DNA from: JAJNPS01 sp031426185
Lineage (GTDB): Bacteria > Pseudomonadota > Alphaproteobacteria > Rhodobacterales > Rhodobacteraceae
NCBI GenBank assembly: GCA_031426185.1
Contig: JANPKV010000122.1
Location: 1 to 6,759, forward strand
Direction: 5' to 3'
Length of the DNA stretch: 6,759 nucleotides
The position numbers and the translations under genes are program-made. Below are positions 5,809 through 6,759 of the stretch, piece after piece; the stretch's first letter is position 1; each line of letters opens with the position of its first letter. The notes beneath the pieces are model-generated. The model was given only the letters and a program-made list of their open reading frames with translations, made no database searches and was not told the DNA's origin.

Positions 5809-6759
5809 ATGAAAGCTGCCAGACTTTACGAATACGACCCCGCAATGAACGTCCAGCTGAAGATCGAGACGGTCAAGTCCCCGACCATCATGGGTCCGAA
5901 CGATGTCATCGTGAAAGTGGGGGCGGCGGGTCTTTGCCGCACCGACCTGCACATCATCGAAGGCGTCTGGAAGGACATCATGGATCAGGGCGGCAATCTT
6001 CTGCCCTACATCATGGGCCATGAGAATGCCGGCTGGGTCGAGGATGTCGGGTCGAACGTCACCTCGGTCAAGCATGGCGACACGGTGATCTGCCACCCGC
6101 ACCGCACCTGCGGCATCTGCCTGTCGTGCCGCTATGGCGACGACATGCATTGCGAACACAGCCTCTTTCCCGGTCTGGGCCTGGACGGCGGCTTTGCCGA
6201 ATACTTCCTGACCTCGGAGCGCAGCCTGATCAAGCTGAACCCCAACGTGACGCCGCTGGATGTGGCCCCGATGGCCGATGCGGGCATCACCGCCTACCGC
6301 GCGGCGAAGAAGGCCGCGAAAAGCCTGCGGCCGGGCGCTTATTGCGTGATCGTCGGCGTGGGTGGCCTTGGTCACATCGCGTTGCAGTGCCTGCACGAGA
6401 TCTCGGGGTGCCGGATCATCGCGGTCGACCGCGAACCGGCCGCGCGCCAGCTTTGCAAGGAGCTTGGTGCCGACTTCGTGCTGGATGGCGGGCCGAACAT
6501 AGTCGAGGAGATCAAACAGATCACCGGTGGCGGCGCGCAGGTGGTGATGGATTTCGTCGGCGAGCTTGGCGTGGAAAACCTGTGCTGGAAGATGGTCCGG
6601 CCCGGCGGAGAGCTGATCATGATCGGCTATGGCGGCAAGATCGAGGTCCCGACCGCGCATCTGGTGATCAACGAGATCAACATCGGCGGCAGCCTGGTCG
6701 GCAACTACACCGAACTGGTCGAGCTGATGGAGCTGAACGCCGACGGCAAGGTCAAGATG
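5809..6759 (+). CDS. Zinc-dependent medium-chain alcohol dehydrogenase, 3' partial
   Basis: NAD-dependent oxidation of the alcohol made by the monooxygenase (for example 1- or 2-propanol to aldehyde or ketone) is the likely role. The frame is open to the window end: 317 residues, with about 30 missing compared with the usual 340-350. Catalytic zinc ligands are C43 (GLCRTDLH), H71 with E72 (GHEN) and D157 (ADAGITAY), where many relatives have cysteine; aspartate here is known in bacterial ADHs. Structural zinc cysteines are C101, C104, C107 and C115. The Rossmann fold has GVGGLG at 183-188 and an acidic D207 at the end of the second strand (IIAVDRE), which points to NAD+ over NADP+. ADH genes commonly sit in or after propane monooxygenase operons. 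Substrate preference between primary and secondary alcohols cannot be told from this sequence. Confidence 0.93.
   Translation, partial: MKAARLYEYDPAMNVQLKIETVKSPTIMGPNDVIVKVGAAGLCRTDLHIIEGVWKDIMDQGGNLLPYIMGHENAGWVEDVGSNVTSVKHGDTVICHPHRTCGICLSCRYGDDMHCEHSLFPGLGLDGGFAEYFLTSERSLIKLNPNVTPLDVAPMADAGITAYRAAKKAAKSLRPGAYCVIVGVGGLGHIALQCLHEISGCRIIAVDREPAARQLCKELGADFVLDGGPNIVEEIKQITGGGAQVVMDFVGELGVENLCWKMVRPGGELIMIGYGGKIEVPTAHLVINEINIGGSLVGNYTELVELMELNADGKVKM

Noticed and set aside
6276..6282. Aspartate D157 in place of the catalytic zinc cysteine in the ADH as a defect
   Set aside because: Aspartate at this position is known in functional bacterial zinc ADHs, and the other zinc ligands are intact.
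5782..6660. Long open frame (292 residues) on the - strand opposite the alcohol dehydrogenase
   Set aside because: The + strand is open from 5809 to the window end with all ADH zinc and NAD motifs, so the antisense frame is a shadow.
1..6759. CRISPR arrays, tRNA or rRNA genes, insertion sequences or attachment sites
   Set aside because: No repeat-spacer pattern, RNA gene, transposase or terminal inverted repeats were seen; coding genes fill nearly the whole window.

Overview
The window is GC-rich DNA, densely coded on the + strand, and carries one apparent operon for a soluble diiron monooxygenase (SDIMO) of the propane monooxygenase / MimABCD type. The bacterial gene style, good AGGAGG-like ribosome binding sites and high-GC codon use suggest a proteobacterium, most likely an alphaproteobacterium. 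This is an impression from the sequence and not a placement. Both ends of the operon are cut by the window: the large hydroxylase subunit (prmA/mimA, which normally precedes the reductase) and the promoter lie upstream, and the end of the alcohol dehydrogenase lies downstream.

Layout, all on the + strand: 2-700, reductase PrmB (5' end missing, so the 2Fe-2S domain is not seen); 738-1796, hydroxylase small (beta) subunit PrmC; 1808-2176, coupling/regulatory protein PrmD (MmoB family); a 75-base gap with a perfect 11-bp GC-rich inverted repeat at 2183-2210; 2252-3277, metal-dependent amidohydrolase-fold protein; 3283-4125, DUF59/MIP18-type metal-sulfur cluster assembly protein with a long C-terminal extension; 4150-5781, divergent GroEL-like chaperonin (MimG/PrmG type); 5809 to the window end, zinc-dependent alcohol dehydrogenase (3' end missing). 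Gaps are 5 to 75 bases and no rho-independent terminator with a U-run is visible, so one transcript is likely.

Working together: the reductase passes electrons from NADH through FAD and 2Fe-2S to the diiron hydroxylase (alpha plus beta), and PrmD gates the reaction. The monooxygenase inserts one oxygen atom into a short alkane or related small substrate, and the alcohol dehydrogenase oxidises the resulting alcohol. Between them sits a three-gene block (amidohydrolase, DUF59 protein, chaperonin) that is best read as a dedicated maturation module. The chaperonin role is supported by work on the mycobacterial mim system. The roles of the other two are inference from gene order. The true substrate (propane, acetone, phenol, cyclic ether and so on) cannot be read from this window because the active-site subunit is absent.

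The gene set is a recognised one, not a new system. The parts least explained are the chaperonin's altered substrate-binding face and tail, the extended DUF59 protein, the hydrolase with an apparently intact metal site in an oxidative operon, and the hairpin separating enzyme genes from maturation genes.
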